NCBI RefSeq assembly: GCF_003014675.1
Contig: NZ_PYAU01000001.1
Span: 372,001 to 436,000, forward strand
Length of the DNA: 64,000 nucleotides
Direction of reading: 5' to 3'
From: Labedella gwakjiensis
Lineage (GTDB): Bacteria > Actinomycetota > Actinomycetes > Actinomycetales > Microbacteriaceae
Positions 19,377 to 29,300 of the stretch are shown piece after piece. Within the stretch, counting starts at the first letter, position 1. Every line of letters begins with the position of its first letter. A program made the position numbers and the translations under genes. A model generated the notes under the pieces. That model was not told where the DNA came from. It made no database searches and saw only the letters and a list, made by a program, of their open reading frames with translations.

Positions 19377-20573
19377 CTATCGTGAGCCTTGCTCGGACAA
19401 GCTCGGTGGCAGGATCTCGAGGACGACTCCGTCACCGATGTCGACGAAGGTCCCGGGGATCACCGCGATGCCCTGTCCACCGCGCAGCCGTTGCCAATCT
19501 CGGCCGGGGAGGATGACGGACGTGCCGTTCGTCGAACGCAGATCCGTCACGACGACGGAGTCGCCCTGCTGCCGCAGCTCGAGGTGCGTCGACGACACGA
19601 GTTTGGTCGGGGAGGCGACGGAGAAGAGCCTCACCGGCTCGTTGAGGGGGATGCGGGGCTGCTTCGGATTGCGTCCCACGTAGTGCACGACGTCGAGGGG
19701 GTACGGCTGGCCGTCGCGGACGCGGAAGGCGAAAGTCGGCGGCCTCCGCGGTGCGGGAGGCGCCGAGTCGGGGGTCCCCGGGTCCACCCCGTCAGCCGAC
19801 CGCACCTGACCGGTGCGGAGGGACGAACGCAGAACGGTTCGGCCGTCATGCAGGATGGAGTCCGGGATGTCGTCGGCGGCGACGGGCACCGATCCTGTCG
19901 CGATCGGCCCGACCGGCGCATCAGCCGGATCCCCTGACCCGGGTGGTGACGTCGCGGGATCCGACACGGCCGCAGACGCCGACGCCGACGCGGTCGGGAG
20001 ATCGTCCCTCCGCACCGTCCTGTCGACCTCTCCCGTGAGGTCCGCCGCACGCACGAGTCGGTCGGGATCGACGCCGTGCTGCTCTGGGAGCATCCGCCGC
20101 GCACCCCAGGCGATGCGATCCGCGACGATGATCCCCCCGGCCACGGGGAACTCGACGGATGCGCCGATGCCCGCGCCGCCGCGCGTGATGCTACTGACGG
20201 CGATCACCCCGGAGAGCTCCGACCGCGCCCACGCCCTGTCGGCCGGCGGCGCGATTCGCGCGGAGCCTCCCACGACGTCGACGTCGAGCATCCCGTCGCC
20301 GTGCACCAGAGCGGACACCGTCGCCGTGTCCTGCGTGTCCGGACGCACCGCGAGAGCGACGAACGAGAGGAGTCGGCCGTCGGCGAGCGTCTCCGGGATG
20401 ACGGAGATGACGTCGTCGAAGCGGGTGTCCGGTCGGGAGACGACGCGCCACACGGCGTCGACGACCGGCTGATCGACGGGCGTCAACATGCCGACGACCG
20501 TCTCGGCGCCGACGAGGTACAACCACGACGGGGCCGGAGTCTCGAGACTGTAGCGGAAACCCGGCGACGACAC
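19377..20573 (-). CDS. FHA-domain protein, copy A
   Basis: Cytoplasmic phosphothreonine-reading protein, 398 residues. The first about 120 residues form a domain (FRYSLETPAPSWLYLV onwards) that matches in layout the N-terminus of the copy B FHA protein (34163-35386). A Pro/Ser/Asp-rich linker follows. The C-terminal FHA domain (about 290-395) shows YVGRN, SSTHLEL and RSTNGT, the phosphate-binding signature. The start is GTG 20573, with AAAGGG upstream; the longer open frame upstream is unlike the paralogue and is a shadow. It precedes the kinase by 102 bp. Likely a reader of kinase autophosphorylation (inference from family). Confidence 0.82.
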   Translation of the reverse strand: MSSPGFRYSLETPAPSWLYLVGAETVVGMLTPVDQPVVDAVWRVVSRPDTRFDDVISVIPETLADGRLLSFVALAVRPDTQDTATVSALVHGDGMLDVDVVGGSARIAPPADRAWARSELSGVIAVSSITRGGAGIGASVEFPVAGGIIVADRIAWGARRMLPEQHGVDPDRLVRAADLTGEVDRTVRRDDLPTASASASAAVSDPATSPPGSGDPADAPVGPIATGSVPVAADDIPDSILHDGRTVLRSSLRTGQVRSADGVDPGTPDSAPPAPRRPPTFAFRVRDGQPYPLDVVHYVGRNPKQPRIPLNEPVRLFSVASPTKLVSSTHLELRQQGDSVVVTDLRSTNGTSVILPGRDWQRLRGGQGIAVIPGTFVDIGDGVVLEILPPSLSEQGSR

Positions 20574-20686
20574 TTTCGAACCCTTTCGATCACGAGCCTG
20601 ACTCCTCAGCCTACGTGGGGAGGCATGACCCTCGGCAGTCCACGGAAGGGGGGTCGATCGGCTCACGTGGTGAGGACCCGTCAGGG

Positions 20687-21592
20687 TCACCGACCGGTGC
20701 GTTGGACGACGACGCGGAGGGCACCGAGCAGGAGGCTGTGTCCGCTCGGCACCGGTGTCGGGACCTCCGGAGAGCAGGCCGTCTCGAAGCCGTCGTCGTC
20801 CACGATCGCTGTGCCGTTCGTCGAGTGCAGATCGGAGACCCACACGTGTCCCCGCTCCCACGTCACGAGGGCGTGCGTCTTCGAGACGCTCCTCGCGACA
20901 TCGTGCACGCGCACGAGAACGGCTGCGGGGTGTTCGCTCTGCGTCACCGGATCACGGCCGAGCAGCACTCCCCGCCCGATCACCGCACTCGACCCGTCGG
21001 GGAAGTGGAGGACAGGACTCTCGATCGTGGTGGGAGCCGTGACCGGGACGTCGGCCGGCGGGTGGGGAGCGGAGGCGCCGCCGATCGGCGGACGCACGGT
21101 GTCGAGCGAGGGCGCATCCGGCCACGGCGGAGCGGACGACCCCACCGTCGGAGGAGTCGTGGATGCGGGAGGAATCACGGGTGCCGCAGGTGGGACGGGT
21201 GCCGCAGGTGCGACAGGTGCCGCAGGCTCAGAGGACGCGGCAGGGGCGTCCATGTCTGTGTGCGTGTCTGTGTCTGCATGGGCGGGTGGAGGGGCGGCGG
21301 GAGCGGCGGCGGATGATTCGTGGGCGCGCTGGCCCGACCCGCCCATGCCCGGGGGAAGCCCGATGAAGCCGGGACGCGGAGCAGAACCCGTCGCCGGGCC
21401 AGGAGCGGGCTGGTTGCGAGCGGATGAGTCGACGGCGGCGTTCGTCTCTGCCGCGGCTGGTCCCGCCGCGGCTGGTCCCGCCGCGAGGGGCGGGAGCGAT
21501 GGGACGGGAGGAGCCGCCGGCACGCCGGGGAGGGGCGGGCGCGGCGGGATGGGAACACCGTTCCAGTGCTCAGGGGCGTCCGGTTGCGACAC
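20687..21592 (-). CDS. FHA-domain protein with long Pro/Ala linker
   Basis: 301 residues. The N-terminal two thirds are low-complexity Pro/Ala/Ser with internal short tandem repeats. The C-terminal FHA domain (about 205-298) shows LLGRD, SVSKTHALV and HSTNGT. No membrane segment, so a cytoplasmic phosphopeptide reader. Its start overlaps the end of the copy B transglutaminase-like gene by 23 bp, so it closes the copy B operon. 113 bp separate it from the first gene of copy A. The position corresponds to the four-helix protein gene at the end of copy A. Confidence 0.85.
   Translation of the reverse strand: MSQPDAPEHWNGVPIPPRPPLPGVPAAPPVPSLPPLAAGPAAAGPAAAETNAAVDSSARNQPAPGPATGSAPRPGFIGLPPGMGGSGQRAHESSAAAPAAPPPAHADTDTHTDMDAPAASSEPAAPVAPAAPVPPAAPVIPPASTTPPTVGSSAPPWPDAPSLDTVRPPIGGASAPHPPADVPVTAPTTIESPVLHFPDGSSAVIGRGVLLGRDPVTQSEHPAAVLVRVHDVARSVSKTHALVTWERGHVWVSDLHSTNGTAIVDDDGFETACSPEVPTPVPSGHSLLLGALRVVVQRTGR
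21177..21230. repeat. In-frame 18-bp tandem repeat, three units
   Basis: Three 18-bp units (21177, 21195, 21213), the first two differing at a single base. They lie in the linker of the FHA gene and encode PAAPV-type hexapeptides. A change of copy number would keep frame and only alter linker length. Confidence 0.75.
21451..21480. repeat. In-frame 15-bp tandem repeat, two units
   Basis: Two identical 15-bp units in the same FHA gene linker, coding for AAGPA repeats. Confidence 0.7.
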
Positions 21593-24122
21593 GGCTCGTC
21601 GCCCCCTTCCGTCGTCGTGATCGGTCGGCGTCCGCGCGATGCGAGCGGGCGGTACCCGAGCGGTGGACGCGGAGGCGACTGCGCAGCCGCCTCCACCAGC
21701 CTACGCCGCGCGTCGCCCCGAGCACCTCGCTCCGCGTCCCCGACCACAGCGCGTCGACCGCTTCTGTGGACGGATCGCCGCCGGCGAAGACGGCCTCATC
21801 CGAACGGGCCGCGAGACCACGGAGAGCGGCGGAGACGGAGGGGTCGGCCGCCGGCGCCTCGACGGCGGACGATCTCCTCTTCGCTCCGGCGCGTGCACGC
21901 TGGGCGGCGAAGCTCGAGGCCGTGGCCGCCCGCGTCTGGTTGACCGGGACGGCGAAACCGAGTTCGGCGTGGCCGTCGACGAGTTCCTCCCACGCACCCA
22001 CGGCGCGTTCGTGACCCGTCGGCGCTCGACGACGACGGCGCCGTCTCGCACTCTTCACGAGCGCGATCACGAGCATCCAGAGTCCGAGGAGGAGGAACGG
22101 GGACGCGACGCCGATGGCCGTCCACACGACCCAGGCCGGCAGCACGAACGCCTCGTCCTTGTCGTCCTCGTCGCCGTCCTCGGTGTCGACGGACGTCAGC
22201 AGGTCCTCCTGCTTCTTCTCCACGCGCGGAGGCTGACGGACCTGGGGCTGCGGCTCCGTCTGGGGCTTCGGGTTCTGATCCTGCGGGATCTCGGTCTCGT
22301 CCGGCGTGGGGTAGAACGGGATCCATCCGACACCTTCGAAGGGGACCTCGACCCACGCCGTCACGTCACCGCCCAGGACCTCGGTCGGTTGGCCGTCGAC
22401 GACGTTCTCCGGAGCGAAGCCCATCACGACGCGAGCCGGGTAGCCGAGCTCGCGGACCATGAGCGCCATGGCGGCGGCGAACTGCTCCTGGTCGCCGATC
22501 ATCTGATTGCGTGTGAAGAGCTCTTCGATGCGGTCGGCGCCGTGTCCGGCGCGCGACGGCACGCTGTCGGAAGCGAGTCCGTGGCTCAGGAAGCCCTTCG
22601 TGTGCAGGGCGGTCTCGAGGGCGCGCATCTGCTCGATCGGCGTGGCCGCGTTGCCGATGTACTCGGCCATCTTCGACGCGACCACCTCGGGGACGTCGGT
22701 GACCGGCGGCATCGAGACGGCGGCCGGCTCGACGCTCGCGAGGGCGTCGTCCGACGGCACCACTTGCGTCTCGCTCGTGAGCGCGTACTCGTCCCCCTCC
22801 GACAATCCCGACATGAGGACGGTCGTGGAGGTCGATGCGTTGAAGCGCACGCTCTCGGCGCGCTCGGTGTCGGCACCCTCGAGCGTGATGCTCGACGGAG
22901 CACCGACCCCGGGGATCCACACACCCGAGTAGCCTCCGACGGTCACCTGGAGGGATCGCGTGTCCGCCTCCGTGAAGAGCTCGGGCTCGGGGAACGTGCC
23001 GCCGACGAGTCGGAAGGAGCCGGACCCGTTCGTGGCCACATCCGCTCCGGCGACGTCCCACAGGCGCCCCGTGTACAGGTCCATCGTGGCGAGGCGCACC
23101 TGGTCGCCCGGGACGAGGCCGTCGACGGTGAAGAGGATCGTCTCGTCGAGGTCCGCCGTGTAGTTGCGGAAGCCGGCGAGCGGGCTGGGATAGTCCACCG
23201 GGTCGAAGGGCGGTTGCACGACGTCGCGGAGCACGAACCGCGCCTCGTCGACCGTCGGCGACGTCACGGCGCCCCCGAGGGTGGAGGCGGCGACGCCGGC
23301 CGCGACCACCACGGCGGTGCCCACGAGTTTCCGACGTGCGAGGGTCCCCCGGTCCTGCAGGCTCGCGTTGCGACCGAAGGGATTGCGCCACCCGAGCCAG
23401 ACGAGGGCGACGACGGCGAACGCGGTTCCGCGGACGACGGCCCAGAACGGCTCGTCCGTGCCGATGACGACCGTGGCGGCGTAGAGCACGGCCGGCGCGA
23501 TGAGCAGCACGGAGACGCGTCCGAGTGAACGGGTGCCGCGCGGGAGCCAGCGGAGGGCGAGGACGGCGGTCACGAGGCCCGTGAGCCAGGCACTGACGTA
23601 CGGCAGCACGAGGAGGTAGTCGGGAGCAGCGGCCGGAGCGCCGAGGGTGAGGACGTCGGCCCAGCCGAACACCGCCCCGATGGCGAGCCCGCGCAACGAG
23701 CCGAGCGTCGGGAGGACACCGAGGATCGACTGCCCGGGGATGGCCGCCGGTGTTCCGACGAGGAAGTAGAGGACGATCGCGAGGAGCGCTGTGAGGATCG
23801 CCGACAGGCCGAGGACGCGCGAGAGCCAGCCGGATGCGACGCCGACGAGGAGGCCGAGCACGCCGGCCACGACGAACCATCCGCCCGCGAGGACAGGGGC
23901 GAAACCGAGGAGGGCGATCACGAGGAGCAGGGAGACCGCGCCGAGGTCGATCAGGGAACGCCTGTCGGCGCTGCCCGCGAGCCCGGCGGTGGGTGGACGC
24001 CACCCGCCCGCGCCTCGCGCACCGCGCCCGACCGCCCGCGGTCTCCCGGCCCCCGCCCGCCGCGCCCGTCGCGTCCCGACCCCGGCGTTCGCCTGCGTCG
24101 ACGTGTCCTCGATCCCGCTCAC
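21570..24122 (-). CDS. Transglutaminase-like membrane protein, copy B (whole triad lost)
   Basis: 850 residues, same architecture as 7257-9656: an Arg/Gly-rich cytoplasmic start, about six membrane helices (60-290), an exported region with the transglutaminase-like core, one helix near 695 and a basic cytoplasmic tail. The triad positions read GDQEQFA (Gln545 for Cys), VTAW (Thr588 for His) and FYPT (Tyr604 for Asp), so none of the three catalytic residues is left. The surrounding fold motifs (ELGYPARVVMGF) are well kept, which argues against simple decay. Start ATG overlaps the DUF58 stop as ATGA. The role is probably structural or binding (inference). Confidence 0.85.
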   Translation of the reverse strand: MSGIEDTSTQANAGVGTRRARRAGAGRPRAVGRGARGAGGWRPPTAGLAGSADRRSLIDLGAVSLLLVIALLGFAPVLAGGWFVVAGVLGLLVGVASGWLSRVLGLSAILTALLAIVLYFLVGTPAAIPGQSILGVLPTLGSLRGLAIGAVFGWADVLTLGAPAAAPDYLLVLPYVSAWLTGLVTAVLALRWLPRGTRSLGRVSVLLIAPAVLYAATVVIGTDEPFWAVVRGTAFAVVALVWLGWRNPFGRNASLQDRGTLARRKLVGTAVVVAAGVAASTLGGAVTSPTVDEARFVLRDVVQPPFDPVDYPSPLAGFRNYTADLDETILFTVDGLVPGDQVRLATMDLYTGRLWDVAGADVATNGSGSFRLVGGTFPEPELFTEADTRSLQVTVGGYSGVWIPGVGAPSSITLEGADTERAESVRFNASTSTTVLMSGLSEGDEYALTSETQVVPSDDALASVEPAAVSMPPVTDVPEVVASKMAEYIGNAATPIEQMRALETALHTKGFLSHGLASDSVPSRAGHGADRIEELFTRNQMIGDQEQFAAAMALMVRELGYPARVVMGFAPENVVDGQPTEVLGGDVTAWVEVPFEGVGWIPFYPTPDETEIPQDQNPKPQTEPQPQVRQPPRVEKKQEDLLTSVDTEDGDEDDKDEAFVLPAWVVWTAIGVASPFLLLGLWMLVIALVKSARRRRRRRAPTGHERAVGAWEELVDGHAELGFAVPVNQTRAATASSFAAQRARAGAKRRSSAVEAPAADPSVSAALRGLAARSDEAVFAGGDPSTEAVDALWSGTRSEVLGATRGVGWWRRLRSRLRVHRSGTARSHRADADRSRRRKGATSRVATGRP

Positions 24123-25381
24123 GAGGCCCTCGCCAGGACTCTCGGCAGGTCTCGGAGGGTTCCGACGGTGAAGATCTGCAGACCGCCGGCGATCTTCACC
24201 TGCGGGTTCTCGCCGGCGGCGACGCGCAAGGCGATCACACGGGTCTCCGAGGGGAAGAACTTCTCGATCGCCCGGAAGTCCGTCGCCGTCATGCGGCTGC
24301 CCGCGACGATGACGGCGACACTCGGCACGGGGAGCATCGCGGTGGCGTCACGGGCGAAGTCGCGCGGGGTCCCCGCGCCGTCCCGCAGGACCTCGATGCG
24401 ACACGAGTCGTCGAGGAGGGCCCCGGCCGTGTGGGTGCGCAGTCGACGGTCCTCGGTCACGACGTCGATCGCCGTCGCCTCACGGATGACCTGGGTGGCG
24501 ACCGACGCCGTCACCGAGACGGCGAGCTCGAACTCGTCGGCCGAGGCGAAGTACCGCTCGTCCGACGTGTGCAGGATCGTGAGCTGCGACCGCCGCGTCT
24601 CCTCGAACTGGCGCACCATGAGCTGGCCCGTGCGCGCCGAGCTCCTCCAGTGCACGTGCCGGACGTCGTCGCCCACGACGTACTCGCGCAAGGCGTGGAA
24701 GGCGATGTCGCTGTTGGTGATCTTCTGCGTCGTCTGGCCCTCGAGGTCGCGGACGAGTCCGGCGGCGCTCGGCTGCAGTCGCGTGGTCACGGGATGGACG
24801 AAGAGCTCGATGGGGTCCGTCCAGCGCACGGTACGACGGAAGAGGCCGACCTGGTCCCCTCGCACCGTGACGGCAGGACCGGCGTCGATCACGGCACGTC
24901 GGTGGGTGGGGACCGCGAAGAGCTCGTCGGTGGCGGCGTCGGGCGACAGCCCGGGGATCGCGAAGACGGCGAGCCCCTCGCCCACCGGCAGCTCCAGTCG
25001 GGTGGCGGAGGTCCGTCTCGTTCCGACGTTCGTGATCTCGACGCGACCGATCGCACGCTCCCCCACGACGACGCGGGTGGGACTGAGCGTGACGTCGACG
25101 CGGAAACTCGTCCGGCCGAGGACCGAAATCAGAGCCACGGCGAGAGCACCGATCGCGGCGAAGGCGATCGCGAGGAACTCCGACCAGGAGAACAGCAGTC
25201 CGACGACGAGGAACACCACGGCAGCGACGAGGACGAGCCACCCCGTCGTGGTCACGACACGGACGACGGGGGTCGCGGCGGACGCGACCGGTCGAGCGGC
25301 CGTCGCGAGGGCACGCCGGACGGACGCGAGCCGGGTGGGCTTCGCGTCCGTTCCGAACAGCTCGGTCGCCGCGTTCGTCAT
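24119..25381 (-). CDS. DUF58 domain protein, copy B
   Basis: 420 residues from ATG 25381 (a GTG four codons earlier is also possible but lacks room for its ribosome site). Two membrane helices lie near 40-85. The DUF58 signature LREYVVGDDVRHVHWRSSA, then GQLMVRQFEE, is at about 215-250. Partner of the MoxR ATPase 19 nt upstream; ATGA overlap with the transglutaminase-like gene downstream. Clear paralogue of 9653-10960. The family is associated with MoxR-dependent envelope functions. Confidence 0.88.
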   Translation of the reverse strand: MTNAATELFGTDAKPTRLASVRRALATAARPVASAATPVVRVVTTTGWLVLVAAVVFLVVGLLFSWSEFLAIAFAAIGALAVALISVLGRTSFRVDVTLSPTRVVVGERAIGRVEITNVGTRRTSATRLELPVGEGLAVFAIPGLSPDAATDELFAVPTHRRAVIDAGPAVTVRGDQVGLFRRTVRWTDPIELFVHPVTTRLQPSAAGLVRDLEGQTTQKITNSDIAFHALREYVVGDDVRHVHWRSSARTGQLMVRQFEETRRSQLTILHTSDERYFASADEFELAVSVTASVATQVIREATAIDVVTEDRRLRTHTAGALLDDSCRIEVLRDGAGTPRDFARDATAMLPVPSVAVIVAGSRMTATDFRAIEKFFPSETRVIALRVAAGENPQVKIAGGLQIFTVGTLRDLPRVLARAS

Positions 25382-25400
25382 CGTCCGGTGCACTCCATCG

Positions 25401-26369
25401 CTACGCAGCCCGGGCGGCCGGCGGCGTCACCCGCGAGAGGACGCGATCGACGATCTCCTGCGCCGTCGTGCCGGCGAACTCCGCCTCGGCGTCGACGATG
25501 ATGCGGTGGGCGAGCACGTGCGAGGCGAGGTCGCGGATGTCGTCGGGGGTCACGTAGACGCGCCCCTGCGACAGGGCCCAGGTCTTGGCGATCCGCGCGA
25601 GGGCGAGTCCGCCGCGCATGCTCACGCCGAGGGCGGCATGCTCGTCGTCACGCGTGCCCTGGAGCAGATCGGCGATGTACTCCATGACCGCGCGCTCGAC
25701 GTGCACCTCGGATGCCAGCTGGATCATGGCCGTCACCGACTCCGGTCCGATGATGGGCGACACGCGTGAGGCCCTGGCGCGGTTGGCGGCGTCGAGCAGG
25801 AGGTCGACGCTCGTCTCCCGGTCGGGGTATCCGAGCGAGGTCTTCACGAGGAAGCGGTCGAGCTGGGCTTCGGGCAGCTTGTACGTTCCGGCCTGTTCGA
25901 CCGGGTTCTGCGTCGCGATCACCATGAACGGGCTGCCGACGGGATGCGGCGCGCCGTCGACCGTGACGAGAGCCTCCTCCATGACCTCGAGGAGGGCCGA
26001 CTGCGTCTTGGGCGACGCGCGGTTGATCTCGTCGGCGAGCACGATCTGGGCGAAGATCGGGCCCTTGTGGAACTCGAACGTCCGCGACTCCTGGTTGTAG
26101 ACCGTGACGCCCGTCACGTCGGAGGGCAGGAGGTCCGGCGTGAACTGGATGCGCGAGTGCGTGCCGTCGAGGGTGTTCGCGAGGGCCTTGGCGAGCACGG
26201 TCTTGCCCGTGCCCGGGTAGTCCTCGAGCAGCACGTGCCCCTCGCTCAGCATCGCGGCGACGACGAGCCTGATCACGTTCTTCTTCCCCAGGATCGCCTT
26301 GTCGACGTTGTCGACGAGGCTCTCGAAGGCGTCGTGGAACCAGGTGGCCTGTTCGGTCGTGACGGTCAT
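25401..26369 (-). CDS. MoxR-family AAA+ ATPase, copy B
   Basis: 322 residues from ATG 26369 (MTVTTEQATWF), equal in length to copy A. It shows Walker A DYPGTGKTVLA, Walker B VLADEINRA, sensor 1 ATQNPVEQAGTY and EAQLDRFL. The ATG follows the giant-protein stop by 5 nt, with GGAG about 10 nt upstream. The larger open frame reaching 26564 only overlaps the giant gene in another frame. Predicted to act with the DUF58 protein next to it, possibly on the surface protein encoded just before it (inference). Confidence 0.93.
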   Translation of the reverse strand: MTVTTEQATWFHDAFESLVDNVDKAILGKKNVIRLVVAAMLSEGHVLLEDYPGTGKTVLAKALANTLDGTHSRIQFTPDLLPSDVTGVTVYNQESRTFEFHKGPIFAQIVLADEINRASPKTQSALLEVMEEALVTVDGAPHPVGSPFMVIATQNPVEQAGTYKLPEAQLDRFLVKTSLGYPDRETSVDLLLDAANRARASRVSPIIGPESVTAMIQLASEVHVERAVMEYIADLLQGTRDDEHAALGVSMRGGLALARIAKTWALSQGRVYVTPDDIRDLASHVLAHRIIVDAEAEFAGTTAQEIVDRVLSRVTPPAARAA

Positions 26370-26374
26370 TGTTG

Positions 26375-29300
26375 TCAAGCTCCCCAATTCACTCTGTTCG
26401 ATTCGGCACTGACGCTGCCGATCGTGATGATGACCCAGTGGTCGCCCTTGAATCCGTCGTAGCAACCGGTCTGTCCGGTCCACCCGCCACCGCCGTCGGT
26501 CCGGTAGACGTTGCCGTTGATGTCCCGCTGGGATGTGATCACCTTGCCGGCGCTCGCGTAGCACTCGACGACGAAGCTGCTGTTGGCCGGGAATCCCGTG
26601 ACGACCAGGCGGTAGTGCTTGCCCGTTCCTCCACCGCTGTACCCGTCACCCTCGGAGAGGACGATCTTCGCGGGCGGCGGCGGCTCGTTCTCGATGGTCT
26701 GGCTCGGTCGGTTGCTCCAGTCGCTGCACCCACCCGGTCCGCAGGCGCGGACGTAGAAGGAGTGCTCGCCGGCGTCGGCCCGTGGGGAGGTCGCCGTCGT
26801 CGCCGTCGTCGACTGCACGGGCTGGCTGTCGAACTGGTACTCGTAGCGGTCGATACGGCCGCCGTTGTCGGCTGGAGCCGCCCACGAGAGGCGGAACGTG
26901 CTCGGCGCGTACTGGTTGGTCTTGTTGATCGCTGCGTTGGTGGGCGCACCGGGCTTGCCGTAGGAGACCTCGCTGTTCGCCGGCGAGGGCTCGCTCGTGC
27001 CCACCCCGTTCGTCGCCGTCACGGTGAAGCTGTAGGTCGTTCCGTTCGTGCCGGCGAAGTTGCACGGGACGCCGGGCGAGCAGTCCGTCTTGACCGTGCC
27101 GTCGTTGCGGGTCACCGTGTAGCCGGTGACCTCCGAGCCGTTGTTCGCCGGTGTCGGGCTCACCGTGACGGCGATGTTGCGGTCGCTCGCCGTGAGGGCG
27201 GGGGCCGGAGGCGCGTCCGGCACGTCCGTCACGGTGACCGTCGCGCGGCCCTGCGACGTCCGAGACGGATCCTTCGTCGCATCCTGGATCGTGTACAGGA
27301 CGCTGATGTCCTGGCTCTTCGGTGCGCCCGTCGCGATGACGACGTTCCCGCCGCTGATCGAGGCCCTGGCATCGCCCGTCTCGACGGCCACGTCTGTGAT
27401 GGTGAGGTCCTGGTCGGGGAACGGGTTGAAGTCGTTGGCCGTCGCCGGGATGGTCACCGTGCTGTTCTTCCGGGCGTCCGCCGCCGAATCGTCGTAGGCC
27501 TGCGGGAGCGGTCTCGACGACGCGACGACGCGGATGTTGATCTGACCCGTCACCTCGAAATCACGGTAGGTCAGCGTGACGGGGATCGTCGTGGACGTTC
27601 CGGGCTGCACGCCGAGGGGCGCGCTCGCGGTGAGCTCCGACCCGCTCAGGCTCGCCTGGATCCCTCCGGTGGGCTGGCCGAGGGACCCGAACGAGATCGA
27701 ACGCAGCACCTCGGCGTTGGGGTGCGCCGCCGATTCGCGCAGGTCGATGGGGAACGGTGTCCCGTCGGCTTCGATCGAGAGGGTGGGGTTCGTGAAGGTC
27801 GGGGGTTCGTCCTTCATCTCCGGGTCGCCGACCGTGATCGGCATCGTGAGGAGCACGACACCGAGAGCTGTGCCGTCGCTCACCTCGAAGCTCAGCGAGG
27901 CGGGTCCGCGATAGTCCTTCGCCGGCGTGAAGGTCACGGTCTGGTCGTTGACGAAGTTCGGCGTTCCGTCGCTGCGCGTACTCGTGACCTTGTCGGCCTT
28001 CGTGAGCGCGATGTCCTTGCCCGTCGGCGACTCGGCGATCTCGCTGAGCTTCCACGTCTTCGTCTGGTTCTTCTCGACGATGCGCTCGTCCTCGATGAGT
28101 CGGGGTGGGAGGCCGTCGGAGAACGGGGGCACGACGATGAAGGCCGCTGAGCTGAGGTCGTCGACGTCGTTGGTCAGGCGGTACGTGATGGCCGTGCGGG
28201 TGTCGCCCAGGGTCACCCTGGCCGTGCCGTCCTCGAGGAGCTCGACGGCACCGGCGTTCGGGCCTTCGACCGTCGGGACCAGATCGGCGGCGCGTCCACC
28301 CGGGTTCGACGCGCCCTCGCGCAGGTCGATGTCGACCGTGCGCTTCGCGACGACCTCGTCGGCTTCGACGACGTGGTCCTCCACACCCGGCGGCTGGATG
28401 CGCGCCTGCTCGGTCACTCGCACCTGCACGTAGGCGTTGTCCGTGCCTCCGTGCCCGTTCGAGATCGTGTAGCGGATCGCGAAGTTGGTCTCCTCGTCCG
28501 GAGCCTCGATCTCGACAGTGCCGCCGTCGACCTCCGCCGTCACGTTCGAGGGCACGTCGCCCAGCTCGTCCGTGAGCTCGATCGTGTAGGCGTTCGGGTC
28601 CGAGTCGTTCGCGAGCACCGGCACGCTCACGACGCGACCGGGGCGGACCTCGATGCGGTCGTCGACCGCGATGGGCGACATGTCCTGCGTCGACCGCTCG
28701 ATGACCGCGATCTTGATCGTGCCGATCGCGGTCGCGCCGTAGACGTCCTTCACACGGTAGGGGAACGTGTCCGTCCCGTACTGGGTCGGGTTCGCCTCGT
28801 AGACGAACGAGTCGGAGGTCTGGCTGCGCACGAGGCCGAGGCTCTGCGCCCCCGTCACACCGTCGAAGACGACGGAGTCGCCATCGCCGTCGAGGCCGTC
28901 GAGCGGCACGTTCACCTCGACGTCCGCGCCGGCGAAGACGCGGGCCGTGAGGGTGGGGGCCGTGGGCGCGAGGTTGTTGTCGGGATCCGCCGGCACCACC
29001 GTGAAGACGACGTTCGCGACCGCCTTCTGCTGGAACTCGTCGGTCACCTGGTAGGTCGCGGTGTACACACCGGGTTCCGACGGGGCCTGATAACGGACGC
29101 GGTCGCCCGTGACGAACGAGAGACCCTGCTCTGCGGCCTTCGTGAGCTCCTGGTCGACCGTCATCACGGCGTTGTCGGGGTGGAGGTCGTTGTCGAGCAC
29201 GGGAACGCTCGCGATGTCTCCGGCCCTCACCTTGACGAAGTCGTCCTCGAGGATGGGCGCCTGATGCTTCGTGAGCGGAGCGACGGGGACGACGGTGACG

